DNA from: Candidatus Thorarchaeota archaeon
Lineage (GTDB): Archaea > Asgardarchaeota > Thorarchaeia > Thorarchaeales > Thorarchaeaceae
Length of the DNA stretch: 15,353 bases
Reading direction: 5' to 3'
NCBI GenBank assembly: GCA_011365025.1
Contig: RDOF01000056.1
Location: 1-15,353 of the forward strand
Part shown: positions 1 through 6,673 of the stretch, in pieces
Layout of the letters: each line of letters opens with the position of its first letter
How positions within the stretch are numbered: position 1 is the first letter of the stretch
Program-made: the position numbers and the translations under genes
Notes under the pieces: generated by a model
The model's database searches: none
What the model saw: the letters and a program-made list of their open reading frames with translations, nothing else
Told to the model about the DNA's origin: nothing

Positions 1-13
1 AACGGCGCGTTTG

Positions 14-55
14 AAATAGAAAAAGCGTAGCGGGAAAACCCGCCGTTTTCTATTT
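14..55 (-). terminator. Stem-loop terminator of crotonase 1
   Basis: On the minus strand, GCGGG-TTTT-CCCGC (plus coordinates 30-43) follows the stop codon (50-52) by 6 nt and is followed by CGCTTTTTCTATTT. An outer arm, AAATAGAAAA (14-23) against TTTTCTATTT (46-55), can extend the stem through the stop codon. The hairpin and T-rich tract are seen directly; terminator function is inferred. Confidence 0.6.
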
Positions 56-835
56 GTGCTTGAATTCGGCTTGGCGCTTTGAGAGGAAGGCGTCAACACC
101 TTCGTCCTTGTCCTCCGTATCGAAGGTTTGACAGAAGACATCAACTTCGAAATCGAGACTCTCACTCAAAGGCATCTTCCAAGCACTGTTCAGAGACTGC
201 TTAGCTAGTTTGATGGCAATACCCGGTTTCTTTGCTAGTTTTTCCGCAAGTGCCAGAACGCCAGAGTAAAGGTCTTCTACTGAATCGAAAACCTTGTTTA
301 CTAGGCCAATGCGCAAGGCTTCATCAGACTTAATTTGATCGCCAGTATAGGTGAGTTCTTTGGCGTTTCCCAGGCCGACAAGTCTCGGGAGTCGGACAGT
401 CCCTCCAAACCCAGGAATGATACCAAGATTAATCTCCGGTTGCCCAAATCGAGCATTGGATGATGCATACCGTATATCGCAAGCCATCGCCACCTCACAG
501 CCCCCACCGAGAGCAAAGCCGTTGATGGCTCCAATGATGGGTTTGCTCATTGCTTCCATATACTTGCACAATTCCTGGCCATTCTCTGTGAGAGGTCTTA
601 CAGATTTGGAATCGCGTCCTTGAAACTCAGTTATGTCAGCACCTGCAGCAAAAGCCTTCTCACCGGCTCCTGTGATTATAACCACCCTTACACCAGGGTC
701 TTCCTCAGCTCTTCTGAATAAGTCCCTCAGGGTTCTCACAACTGCAACATTTAGCGCATTGTATTTGGACGGACGATTGATAGTTATCGTGCCAATGCCA
801 TTCGACACGCTGTAGAGTACATCTTCTTCAGACAT
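50..835 (-). CDS. Enoyl-CoA hydratase/isomerase (crotonase) 1, 261 aa
   Basis: Crotonase-fold protein expected to add water across the 2,3 double bond of an enoyl-CoA, in the cytoplasm. The oxyanion-hole segment AAGADI lies at about residues 63-68. The second conserved block, GGGCE, places one catalytic Glu at 114; the other is E134 in GQPEINLG, so both acid/base residues of true hydratases are present. Length fits the family. The frame is open to 859, but I choose the ATG at 835 because a perfect GGAGGAG (842-848) sits 6 nt upstream and the crotonase fold starts right after it. A TATA-like CTTATTAC lies about 48 nt upstream, so it is probably a single-gene unit. Substrate chain length cannot be read from sequence. 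Related to crotonase 2 at 3690-4502 but clearly diverged, suggesting different substrates or an isomerase role for one of them. Confidence 0.95.
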   Translation of the reverse strand: MSEEDVLYSVSNGIGTITINRPSKYNALNVAVVRTLRDLFRRAEEDPGVRVVIITGAGEKAFAAGADITEFQGRDSKSVRPLTENGQELCKYMEAMSKPIIGAINGFALGGGCEVAMACDIRYASSNARFGQPEINLGIIPGFGGTVRLPRLVGLGNAKELTYTGDQIKSDEALRIGLVNKVFDSVEDLYSGVLALAEKLAKKPGIAIKLAKQSLNSAWKMPLSESLDFEVDVFCQTFDTEDKDEGVDAFLSKRQAEFKHK

Positions 836-878
836 TGTTATCTCCTCCGGAGTACGCATCGTCAGGCAAGCTGTGTTC

Positions 879-886
879 GTAATAAG
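879..886 (-). promoter_or_regulatory. Possible TATA box for crotonase 1
   Basis: CTTATTAC on the minus strand lies about 48 nt upstream of the ATG at 835. That would put a start site near 855 and leave a short leader containing the GGAGGAG Shine-Dalgarno. Placement fits archaeal promoters; the match to a consensus TATA is only moderate. Confidence 0.35.
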
Positions 887-1002
887 CGTTGGGAAAACCG
901 TCCAGCGTAGATGGCGCTATCTCTTCGTCTTGGCACTTAGGTTTATTTGGAGGTGACGGAGTCAAAACAGGTACTTCATTCATAGAAGGAGAGGTATTAA
1001 GC

Positions 1003-1350
1003 TTGGAGACGCAAGAGAGGAAAGAGGTCTGGAAGGACTCACTAAGGAAGATGAAGACCTCTCTAGCAAGCTCTTATGATATGGCTACCTCTGCAGAAGA
1101 GGAACGCAAATTCCTAAACGCGTGGGAAAATGGAAGCTTGGAATTCGTCGTTTTTTCCGATTATCGTAGGAATGAAGGACGCAGAAGGCTTCGTGATGTT
1201 GTGGAAGTCATAGATCGTGCGCTTGAGGAATTTGATGACCGTGATGCATTAGGTGCCTCTTCACTTTATCTAGATACTCTCAAGACAGTCGCGCTCTTCT
1301 CGAAATGGGCGAAGGTACTCGAAACCTCAGTGTCATGGCGTCGCTCCTAG
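1003..1350 (+). CDS. Hypothetical protein, 115 aa, function unknown
   Basis: I do not recognise this protein. It is soluble, charged and predicted mostly helical, with an acidic C-terminal half (RALEEFDDRDALG) and an Arg-rich patch (NEGRRRLRDVVE). It has no membrane segment, cysteine cluster or obvious catalytic motif. The frame is open from a TTG at 889, but that start has no Shine-Dalgarno and overlaps the probable promoter of the divergent crotonase 1. I prefer the TTG at 1003, preceded by AGGAGAGG (987-994) with an 8-nt spacer; a TATA-like TTTATTT sits about 60 nt upstream (942-948). It is the only plus-strand gene in the left half. Downstream, 1351-1376 is T-rich and could end the transcript. 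The alternative is a longer N-terminus from 889 (153 aa). Confidence 0.55.
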   Translation: METQERKEVWKDSLRKMKTSLASSYDMATSAEEERKFLNAWENGSLEFVVFSDYRRNEGRRRLRDVVEVIDRALEEFDDRDALGASSLYLDTLKTVALFSKWAKVLETSVSWRRS

Positions 1351-1401
1351 TTCTTTTGTAGGCAGTTCTTCTCTTTAAGTTGCTGAAAAAAGAGGAAAAA
1401 G

Positions 1402-1421
1402 AGAGGGCAAAGATGCCCTCT
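1402..1421 (-). terminator. Stem-loop terminator of the thiolase-DUF35 operon
   Basis: On the minus strand an 8-bp perfect stem (AGAGGGCA/TGCCCTCT with a 4-nt loop) begins 8 nt after the DUF35 stop codon and is followed by CTTTTTCCTCTTTTTT. This is the clearest hairpin-plus-T-tract end in the window. Confidence 0.75.
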
Positions 1422-1429
1422 GCAAGTAA

Positions 1430-1846
1430 CTAGACTAACCACTTGTATGTGATCTTCTTCTCATCGATACGGTCAAAACCGAGTTTGAGGGTCATTCCAA
1501 CTTCAGGCATGCTCATCAGATTCGTGATGTGTGCAGTTAACTTGAGACCTGATGGGAACTCCCCAATAGCCACCACGTAGGGTGCCCGCGATGTGAGACT
1601 CTCGGGTGCGAAGTCAACGATAACGTATGAATACAGCTTTGCTTCCCTCTCTGTGAACTCAGCGAACTTAGTAGGACTGAGGCATTTCTGGCAATGCTGT
1701 CTCGGTGGGAGATACTCGGCGCCACAAGAAGTGCAGACACTCTTCATGATGTTCTCTTGTTCGAGTGCCTCCAGCCACTCCTGATACCAAGGTGTGATAG
1801 CTTTATCCGTTGAGTAACCCAGATACAGTTCTTTCTTCTCTGCCAT
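1430..1846 (-). CDS. DUF35-type OB-fold/zinc-ribbon acyl-CoA-associated protein, 138 aa
   Basis: Small thiolase-partner protein. An N-terminal helix is followed by a rubredoxin-like zinc ribbon with C38-x2-C41 and C52-x2-C55, then a beta-rich OB-fold half (from about residue 65, LYSYVIVDFAPESL onward). This is the layout of the DUF35/OB_aCoA family, whose members in archaea bind a thiolase (and often HMG-CoA synthase) and are thought to help pass acyl-CoA intermediates between active sites. Only 3 nt separate the upstream thiolase stop from this ATG, so they are co-transcribed and probably form a complex. A purine-rich GAGAGGGG lies about 12 nt upstream inside the thiolase end. There is no HMG-CoA synthase next door, so the pair more likely serves acyl-CoA degradation or synthesis than the mevalonate pathway, although that cannot be excluded. 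Confidence 0.9.
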   Translation of the reverse strand: MAEKKELYLGYSTDKAITPWYQEWLEALEQENIMKSVCTSCGAEYLPPRQHCQKCLSPTKFAEFTEREAKLYSYVIVDFAPESLTSRAPYVVAIGEFPSGLKLTAHITNLMSMPEVGMTLKLGFDRIDEKKITYKWLV

Positions 1847-1849
1847 TCT

Positions 1850-3016
1850 TTACCAACCCCTCTCGAAGATGAACACGTTGACAAACTGTCCGCTCTGCCC
1901 AACGTTGTGTGCCAAGCCATACTGCACATCTTTGATTTGACGTGATGAGTTCTCGGCCTCGCCGCGCATTTGCTTCAAAATCTCGTATGTCATTGAGACT
2001 CCTGTAGCACCTAGCGGATGACCCTTGCTCTTTAGGCCTCCGTCACAGTTAACAGGGATTCTACCTTCATGGTAGATTTCCTTATTCTCCACAAGCTCAC
2101 GACCCTTGCCAGGCTCAGCAAACCCAATATCTTCGTATGCGATGAGTTCTGCAATGCTGAAGCAGTCATGCACCTCTGCCATATTCATGTCATCTGGCTT
2201 AAGGCCAGCCATATCAAAGGCGGCTTTTGCGGCCCTTTTGGCGCCCGGAATCGATGTTAGAGAAGGCCTGTCTTGAATCATCATTTCGGAAGCTCCTGCC
2301 CCAATACCTCTAATCCACATGGGCTGATCAGTGAATTCCTTAACCCGGTCTTCTGCTGCAATCACAACTGCTGCGGCGCCATCCGTAATGAGGCTGCAAT
2401 CATAAAGATTCAAGGGCCTGCAGATTGGGACTGCATTGTTAGCTTCTTCCAACGAAACTTCCTTTGGAAGATGGGATTTGGGATTCTGTGCCCCGTAATG
2501 ATGTGATTTCACTGATATCATCGACAAGACCTCGTGAGGGAGGTTGTACTCAGCCATATATCGTGAAGCCATGAGTGCATAGAACGCTGGAAAGCTGATA
2601 CCATATGGATACTCCCATCGCATATCGCCTGCTTGGCTCATGTACTCCGTTGCTGTAGCTGAAGAAACCCGATTCATCTGTTCTACTCCAAGGACTAGCA
2701 TTACATCATACAAGCCCGCAGAAACCATGCCCCAGGCTGCCCGCAGAGAGGCAGTGCCTGTTGTGCACGCAGATTCTACTCTTAAGTGAGGTTTCTCCTG
2801 CATTCCAATATAATCAGCCATCAATGCGGAACCTGCACCCTGACCTGTAAACTGTGATGCGGCGTAGGATAGGACAGAGGCGTCTATTCTGTCCTGAGTA
2901 ACGCCAGCATCATAAACTGGTTTGTAGGCCTCGGCGCAGAGCTCCCTCATGGTTGCATCATAACGCTTACCGAATTTGCTGTGTCCACCTGCAACAACAG
3001 CGACTTTTCTAGCCAA
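1850..3016 (-). CDS. Thiolase (acetyl-CoA/acyl-CoA C-acetyltransferase), SCP2-type, 388 aa
   Basis: Catalyses thiolytic cleavage of 3-ketoacyl-CoA to acetyl-CoA plus a shortened acyl-CoA, or the reverse Claisen condensation. The nucleophilic cysteine is C84 in VESACTTG. GHPLGATG (332-339) supplies the catalytic His, and HNVGQSG lies at about 370-376. The CxG motif of classical thiolases is absent near the C-terminus; instead HDCF (283-286, C285) is present, as in SCP2-type thiolases, where that cysteine serves as acid/base. The start is a TTG at 3016 with GGAGG 8 nt upstream; no better ATG is near and the protein begins at the usual place. It is the first gene of a two-gene operon with the DUF35 protein. 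It acts downstream of the dehydrogenase at 4644-5765. Direction and chain length are not determinable. Confidence 0.95.
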   Translation of the reverse strand: MARKVAVVAGGHSKFGKRYDATMRELCAEAYKPVYDAGVTQDRIDASVLSYAASQFTGQGAGSALMADYIGMQEKPHLRVESACTTGTASLRAAWGMVSAGLYDVMLVLGVEQMNRVSSATATEYMSQAGDMRWEYPYGISFPAFYALMASRYMAEYNLPHEVLSMISVKSHHYGAQNPKSHLPKEVSLEEANNAVPICRPLNLYDCSLITDGAAAVVIAAEDRVKEFTDQPMWIRGIGAGASEMMIQDRPSLTSIPGAKRAAKAAFDMAGLKPDDMNMAEVHDCFSIAELIAYEDIGFAEPGKGRELVENKEIYHEGRIPVNCDGGLKSKGHPLGATGVSMTYEILKQMRGEAENSSRQIKDVQYGLAHNVGQSGQFVNVFIFERGW

Positions 3017-3185
3017 CTTCTTATCCTCCGTGAGAAGAGCCCGCCCTACAGAAGGGGTAGGACCCTATATGCACGTTTCTTGACTTGAGTTTCCTTAACT
3101 AAGGGTGTCTTAAGGTTGACGATTAGCCGGTTGGAACTGCCAATGTCAGCCCTAATAGTAAAACAAGCAGTTCGCTCTTCCCGCT

Positions 3186-3398
3186 CTAGCTCCAAAACTT
3201 CACGTGAAATCTTCGCCCGCAATTTGGGCAAGTTATTTCGACCTCTCCCCAGTATTGCGTAATTCTGGCAATCCCATCAGGCGCATGTGTTTCATAGTGT
3301 CGCCAATCACGAACAGGAGGTGTAATGGTCACAACATGTCCACAGTATTTGCAGGGTATAAGGGCTATATTTGCTGCTCCAAAGCCATGAAATTCCAT
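3186..3398 (-). CDS. Small double-CxxC zinc-ribbon protein, 70 aa
   Basis: Predicted to bind one zinc through CKYC (C16, C19) and CPNC (C57, C60), which frame a 37-residue beta-rich insert containing PPVRDWRHYETHAPDG. No known function is recognised; the size and layout suit a nucleic-acid-binding or protein-partner zinc ribbon. The frame is open from an ATG at 3437, but I choose the ATG at 3398, which has GGGG 5 nt upstream, whereas the longer form has no Shine-Dalgarno. A TATA-like AATATTAA about 58 nt upstream suggests its own promoter. It points toward the thiolase operon, 169 nt away. Not recognisable as a DUF35 relative: it lacks the OB-fold half. Confidence 0.7.
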   Translation of the reverse strand: MEFHGFGAANIALIPCKYCGHVVTITPPVRDWRHYETHAPDGIARITQYWGEVEITCPNCGRRFHVKFWS

Positions 3399-3456
3399 TT
3401 GATCCCCACTCTCTAATTTGGTGCAGGTTTGCACCATGGTTGGGTTTCTCCCGGCT

Positions 3457-3463
3457 TAATATT
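3457..3463 (-). promoter_or_regulatory. Possible TATA box for the zinc-ribbon gene
   Basis: AATATTAA on the minus strand lies about 58 nt upstream of the ATG at 3398, with AT-rich flanks (AAAAACAATATTAAG). The remaining stretch back to 3655 shows no convincing gene; its longest minus-strand frame lacks a ribosome site and any recognisable fold. Confidence 0.35.
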
Positions 3464-3655
3464 GTTTTTCACTGCAAGTGCCCTGCCAAAAAGTGTATCA
3501 TTTCCAAGAAACAGAGGATGTCGATGTGAACCCACGTGGTGAAGAATCCACGATATCAAGCTATGGACAATGCGAAACAGGACGAGATACCTAGTCGGAA
3601 TAGGATAAAACAATAAGCAGGGATTCAGTTCAGAATTCAAGAAAAGAAGAAGAAT

Positions 3656-3676
3656 GGGCCCCCCAAGCGGGGACCC
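3656..3676 (-). terminator. Stem-loop terminator of crotonase 2
   Basis: On the minus strand GGG-T-CCCC-loop-GGGG-GG-CCC forms a GC-rich stem with a small internal bulge, 13 nt after the stop codon (3690-3692), followed by ATTCTTCTTCTTTTCTT. The 4-bp GGGG/CCCC inner stem and 3-bp outer stem are seen directly. Confidence 0.6.
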
Positions 3677-3689
3677 TTATACCATGTTA

Positions 3690-4502
3690 CTACTCGCCTG
3701 TGAACTTGCCGCGTCGCTTCTCAAGAACTGCCGCGATTCCCTCAGCAAGGTCCTTGGTTTTGAAGCACTCCACAGCCGCCTCAACTTGGTACTTGAGGTT
3801 GTCATCAGTTTCCTCCTCAAAAGCCATGTGGGTCGCTTTCTTGGCAAGCCTTAGTGCGATGGGTGCATTGCCGCCAATCTTCGCACCATACCACATTGCC
3901 TGGCTTAGAAGCTCATCCTTTGTAACAACCTTACTCACCAGACCAATGTCAAGCGCTTCCTGCGCAGTGACCTGACCTCCGGTCAGGATGAGTTCGAGAG
4001 CCTTACCAAGACCTACAATCCTTGGAAGCCTCAAGCAACCACCCCAAGCAGGAATCAAACCAAGGCTGACTTCTGGAGTGCCAAGCTTTGCCTCTGATTC
4101 GCAAATACGGATATCACAAGCCAAGGCAATCTCAAGACCGCCGCCAAGACACAGACCATTTACTGCTGCAATGGTAGGCTTTGTCAAAGTTGCGAGCCTA
4201 TCAAGAACGGCCTGCCCCTGAGCAACGAGCTCACCAACTTGGTCGAGGCTACTGAATAGGCCTTGAGCCATTTTGAGGTCTGCTCCTGTACAATAGACCT
4301 TCTCATGGGCCGAGGCGATAACGACCGATCTGACGTCGGGATCGTTTTCAGCTTCAGTCAGAGCTGCATCAAAGTCTTGAATGAATTGATCATTAATTGC
4401 GTTCAGTGCATCAAGTCTATTGAACTTGATAACCGCTGTATTCTTCACAGGGGAGAGAAATGACCCCTCTTTGCTGTATAGCATTGTCTCGTACTCTGGC
4501 AT
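3690..4502 (-). CDS. Enoyl-CoA hydratase/isomerase (crotonase) 2, 270 aa
   Basis: Second crotonase-family enzyme. Oxyanion-hole segment CTGAD at 71-75; CLGGGLE places catalytic E124, and GTPEVSLGLIP places E144, so it should be an active hydratase. The N-terminus has about 15 extra residues with an insert (SKEGSFLSPVKNTAV) before the first conserved strand, compared with crotonase 1. The ATG at 4502 has AGGTGA 6 nt upstream, a convincing start. It sits immediately downstream of the 3-hydroxyacyl-CoA dehydrogenase on the same strand, but a stem-loop terminator and a TATA-like element lie in the 141-nt gap, so it is probably a separate transcript. It likely feeds 3-hydroxyacyl-CoA to that dehydrogenase. 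Substrate chain length is unknown. Confidence 0.95.
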   Translation of the reverse strand: MPEYETMLYSKEGSFLSPVKNTAVIKFNRLDALNAINDQFIQDFDAALTEAENDPDVRSVVIASAHEKVYCTGADLKMAQGLFSSLDQVGELVAQGQAVLDRLATLTKPTIAAVNGLCLGGGLEIALACDIRICESEAKLGTPEVSLGLIPAWGGCLRLPRIVGLGKALELILTGGQVTAQEALDIGLVSKVVTKDELLSQAMWYGAKIGGNAPIALRLAKKATHMAFEEETDDNLKYQVEAAVECFKTKDLAEGIAAVLEKRRGKFTGE

Positions 4503-4547
4503 TGTTTTTCACCTTATGAGACTCTAGGCTGATTGGAATATACCTCA

Positions 4548-4555
4548 CTTAAAAA
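4548..4555 (-). promoter_or_regulatory. Possible TATA box for crotonase 2
   Basis: TTTTTAAG on the minus strand, preceded by a purine-containing GCGGA that could serve as BRE, lies about 46-53 nt upstream of the ATG at 4502. It falls between the terminator of the preceding operon and the gene, supporting separate initiation. Confidence 0.45.
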
Positions 4556-4612
4556 TCCGCTCCTAAACAATGATAGCCAGCATTATGAAACCTACGTGTG
4601 AGAAAAAGAGAG

Positions 4613-4636
4613 ATGGCAGGGCGTGATGCCCTGCAT
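4613..4636 (-). terminator. Stem-loop terminator of the HBDH operon
   Basis: GCAGGGC (4616-4622) and GCCCTGC (4628-4634) form a perfect 7-bp stem with a 5-nt loop, starting 9 nt after the dehydrogenase stop codon. On the minus strand it is followed by ATCTCTCTTTTTCTC. Confidence 0.7.
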
Positions 4637-4643
4637 TTCAGTT

Positions 4644-5765
4644 CTACTTCAGGAAATCCGGCACCCGGTAGCATTCCCCAAGCTCAGCCTCGAGCTTGCC
4701 AATGAACTCCTTGCACTTGGCCAGACCGTATTTCTCGGCCATTTCAAATGGACCCATTGGCCAGCTCGCACCTAGCTTCATGCCCATATCGATGTCTTCC
4801 TTGTTGGCGATTCCGTCATCGACAAGAATCATTGCTTCTCGGATAGCCGGCATATTTAGCCTTTCAACTATCCACTCAGGATTGGCACCCTTTGGTTTCT
4901 CAGGTTCAACTTCCGTGGAATAGTCATAGAATCCCTTCTTGGACTTCATGCCAATGGCTCCCGACTCAACGAGATTCTTAAGAGTTTCAGGTGGTTTGAA
5001 GCAGTCGCCAATCTCCCTGTAGAGCGTTGACATGGCATTAAAGGCAATATCCAAGCCAACAAAGTCGCCAAGTGCAAAGGGACCGGCTGGAGCTTTGCCG
5101 ATACCAACCATAGCATTGTCAATCTCTTCCTTCGTAGCTTCGCCTCTCTCAAGCATCAGGATAGCCTCACGCATCACCGGCATGAGGAGACGATTGACAA
5201 TGAATCCAGGGCTGTTCTTGGCGAGAACGGTTTGCTTACCTTGTTTCTCACCCACCGCCTTAGCAATAGCAATTGTTTCATCGCTAGTCTTGTCGCCAAT
5301 CACCACTTCTAGTAGCTTCATTGCTGGCACGGGAGAGAAGTAGTGCATTCCAATGAACTTGTCAGGACGATTGGTGGCTGCAGCCAGTTCATCAATGCTC
5401 AGAGAAGAAGTGTTTGTTGCAAGGATACAGTGCCCGGGTGCTGCTGCGTCAATCTTGGCGAAGACTTGTTTCTTGACATCCATGTTTTCAAAAATCGCCT
5501 CGACAACGAGGTCTGCATCCTTCACCGCTGCCTCAGTATCTACCGTGCCCTTGAGACGGGACATTAGGCCTTCAGCATCCGTGATCGACATCTTTCCCTT
5601 GTCAATACCGGTCATGACGTCATTTCGAAGCCGCTCCATCCCCTTGTCGACCAGCTCTTGCTTGATATCAACTAAAGTGACATCGAAGCCATGCCAGGCG
5701 GAAACATACGCGATTCCTGAGCCCATAAGGCCAGATCCTATGACGGCAATCTTCTTGACATCCAT
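4644..5765 (-). CDS. 3-hydroxyacyl-CoA dehydrogenase with duplicated C-terminal domain, 373 aa
   Basis: NAD-dependent oxidation of 3-hydroxyacyl-CoA to 3-ketoacyl-CoA. Rossmann motif GSGLMGSG at 10-17; NTSSLS at 118-123; catalytic His141 in MHYFSPVP with E153 in LLEVV; N184 in KNSPGFIVNR. The first C-terminal 3HCDH domain spans about 185-282 and ends GFYDYS. A second copy follows at about 295-373: NPEWIVERLNMPAIREAM parallels SPGFIVNRLLMPVMREAI. Single-domain homologues are about 280 aa, so this carries an extra domain, as in the dehydrogenase part of fused archaeal and FadB-type enzymes. The frame opens at GTG 5774; of two ATGs I choose 5765, 6 nt after AGGGGTG. It is the last gene of a four-gene operon, 11 nt after the SCP2 gene. 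Confidence 0.93.
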   Translation of the reverse strand: MDVKKIAVIGSGLMGSGIAYVSAWHGFDVTLVDIKQELVDKGMERLRNDVMTGIDKGKMSITDAEGLMSRLKGTVDTEAAVKDADLVVEAIFENMDVKKQVFAKIDAAAPGHCILATNTSSLSIDELAAATNRPDKFIGMHYFSPVPAMKLLEVVIGDKTSDETIAIAKAVGEKQGKQTVLAKNSPGFIVNRLLMPVMREAILMLERGEATKEEIDNAMVGIGKAPAGPFALGDFVGLDIAFNAMSTLYREIGDCFKPPETLKNLVESGAIGMKSKKGFYDYSTEVEPEKPKGANPEWIVERLNMPAIREAMILVDDGIANKEDIDMGMKLGASWPMGPFEMAEKYGLAKCKEFIGKLEAELGECYRVPDFLK

Positions 5766-5776
5766 CATCAACACCC

Positions 5777-6136
5777 CTACATAGCGCCCATCATGGCTGC
5801 AAGTATTAGGTTCGCCAAGAAGTCGCTTTCATGAGCATTTCCAATGACATCTAGGCTGCCAGACTTCATGGTTTCCTTGAAAGGCACTTCGCCAGTAAAG
5901 ATACCCAGAAGCGTTTCGGACTTTGCCTTATAGATAACATCGGGGCTGGGATAAATGCCATCGTGAAGAGTCATACCCTCCTTGGTGACGACCATGTACT
6001 GGGCTCCTTCCTCGGTATGAACCTGTAGGATTTTTCCATCGTACGGACCAACCCAATCTGCGAGCATTTGCCGCAGGTCATCCTTTTCATTGCATTTCGC
6101 TGATAGGAACTTGAAAAACTCCTGTAGCTGTGACAT
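5777..6136 (-). CDS. SCP2 sterol-carrier-like lipid/acyl-CoA-binding protein, 119 aa
   Basis: Single SCP2-domain protein expected to bind fatty acyl chains or acyl-CoA in a hydrophobic pocket; not catalytic. The C-terminal half carries the typical SCP2 pattern: PDVIYKAKSETLLGIFTGEV followed by FKETMKSGSLDVIGN and a Met/Ala-rich final helix (LANLILAAMMGAM). Length is close to stand-alone SCP2 proteins. The frame opens at 6163, but the ATG at 6136 has AAGGAGG 10 nt upstream and gives a normal SCP2 N-terminus. It starts 5 nt after the stop of the 175-aa protein, whose stop codon lies next to this Shine-Dalgarno, and is followed 11 nt later by the dehydrogenase. Co-transcription with an acyl-CoA enzyme supports a carrier or substrate-presenting role. 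Confidence 0.8.
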   Translation of the reverse strand: MSQLQEFFKFLSAKCNEKDDLRQMLADWVGPYDGKILQVHTEEGAQYMVVTKEGMTLHDGIYPSPDVIYKAKSETLLGIFTGEVPFKETMKSGSLDVIGNAHESDFLANLILAAMMGAM

Positions 6137-6141
6137 TTTCC

Positions 6142-6669
6142 TTATTCCTCCTTTGCAATCCAATCATTGATTGCTTCCTGCATTGCAGCATCGATGGATA
6201 CCGTCCAGATGTTGCCTTTCTTCTGTCTAACGGATTCCAGAAAGTCATCATATTGGGGGCCATCCATCAGCACAACAATTCGACCTTTTCGGTCATCCAT
6301 GAATGCTTTATGATACATCTTCTTGGAAGACCAGTATTCATGCTGAATGTCACCTTCCTTCAATCGTGGATAGAAGGGCCATTCGCCAGTTGGATGTGGT
6401 CTATAGGATTTGCCACCAGACTTCCATTTCTTAACAAGGTCGCCAGTGGCTTCCTTGAAACCGGGTCTAAATGGCCACTGAGGGACATAACGAAATCCCT
6501 TCTCGCCATCCACTACACCGCCGGACCATCGACCAGTATAAACTCGGCCGCCTTTGTTGGTCACAAACTGCTCCATCACGACTTCGATAAATCCTTCAGG
6601 AGTAAGTCCTGCTTCCTCAGCCATCTTCTTCATATTCTCTAGGGTTTCACCCTCAAAACTTACGTCCAT
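6142..6669 (-). CDS. Unrecognised 175-aa protein of the acyl-CoA operon
   Basis: No family recognised. Residues 1-40 are helical and resemble the helix pair of small DNA-binding or dimerisation domains (MAEEAGLTPEGFIEVVMEQF), but this is weak. The centre is rich in aromatic, Gly and Pro residues and contains a short repeat, WPFRPGF (65-71) and WPFYPRL (97-103), each followed by a Lys/Glu-rich turn. The C-terminal third (KGRIVVLMDGPQYDDFLESV) looks like a beta-alpha unit ending in a helix. No membrane segment and no cysteines. It starts at ATG 6669, 4 nt after the nitroreductase stop, and ends 5 nt before the SCP2 start, so it is certainly co-transcribed. A role with the flavoprotein or in acyl-CoA handling is inference from position only. 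Confidence 0.8.
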   Translation of the reverse strand: MDVSFEGETLENMKKMAEEAGLTPEGFIEVVMEQFVTNKGGRVYTGRWSGGVVDGEKGFRYVPQWPFRPGFKEATGDLVKKWKSGGKSYRPHPTGEWPFYPRLKEGDIQHEYWSSKKMYHKAFMDDRKGRIVVLMDGPQYDDFLESVRQKKGNIWTVSIDAAMQEAINDWIAKEE

Positions 6670-6673
6670 GTTA

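Noticed and set aside
3046..3231. Minus-strand 61-aa open frame between the zinc-ribbon gene and the thiolase
   Set aside because: It overlaps the 3' end of the better supported zinc-ribbon gene by 46 nt, starts at a TTG without Shine-Dalgarno, and matches no fold I recognise. A shorter start would reduce the overlap but still lacks a ribosome site.
3413..3640. Minus-strand 75-aa open frame upstream of the zinc-ribbon gene
   Set aside because: No ribosome site, odd composition, and it covers the probable promoter of the zinc-ribbon gene.
3461..4513. A 12-nt repeat (ATTGTTTTTCAC) at 3461-3472 and 4502-4513
   Set aside because: One copy is upstream of the zinc-ribbon gene and the other at the crotonase 2 start; positions relative to the genes differ and the sequence is low complexity, so chance is likely.
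5353..5784. Long plus-strand open frame (143 aa) opposite the 3-hydroxyacyl-CoA dehydrogenase
   Set aside because: Ser/Ile/Pro-rich antisense translation of a well-conserved gene; no ribosome site and no recognisable features.
6130..6642. Plus-strand 170-aa open frame opposite the 175-aa protein
   Set aside because: Antisense to a tightly packed operon gene; its Cys/Phe/Leu-rich composition is typical of antisense translation, and it has no ribosome site.
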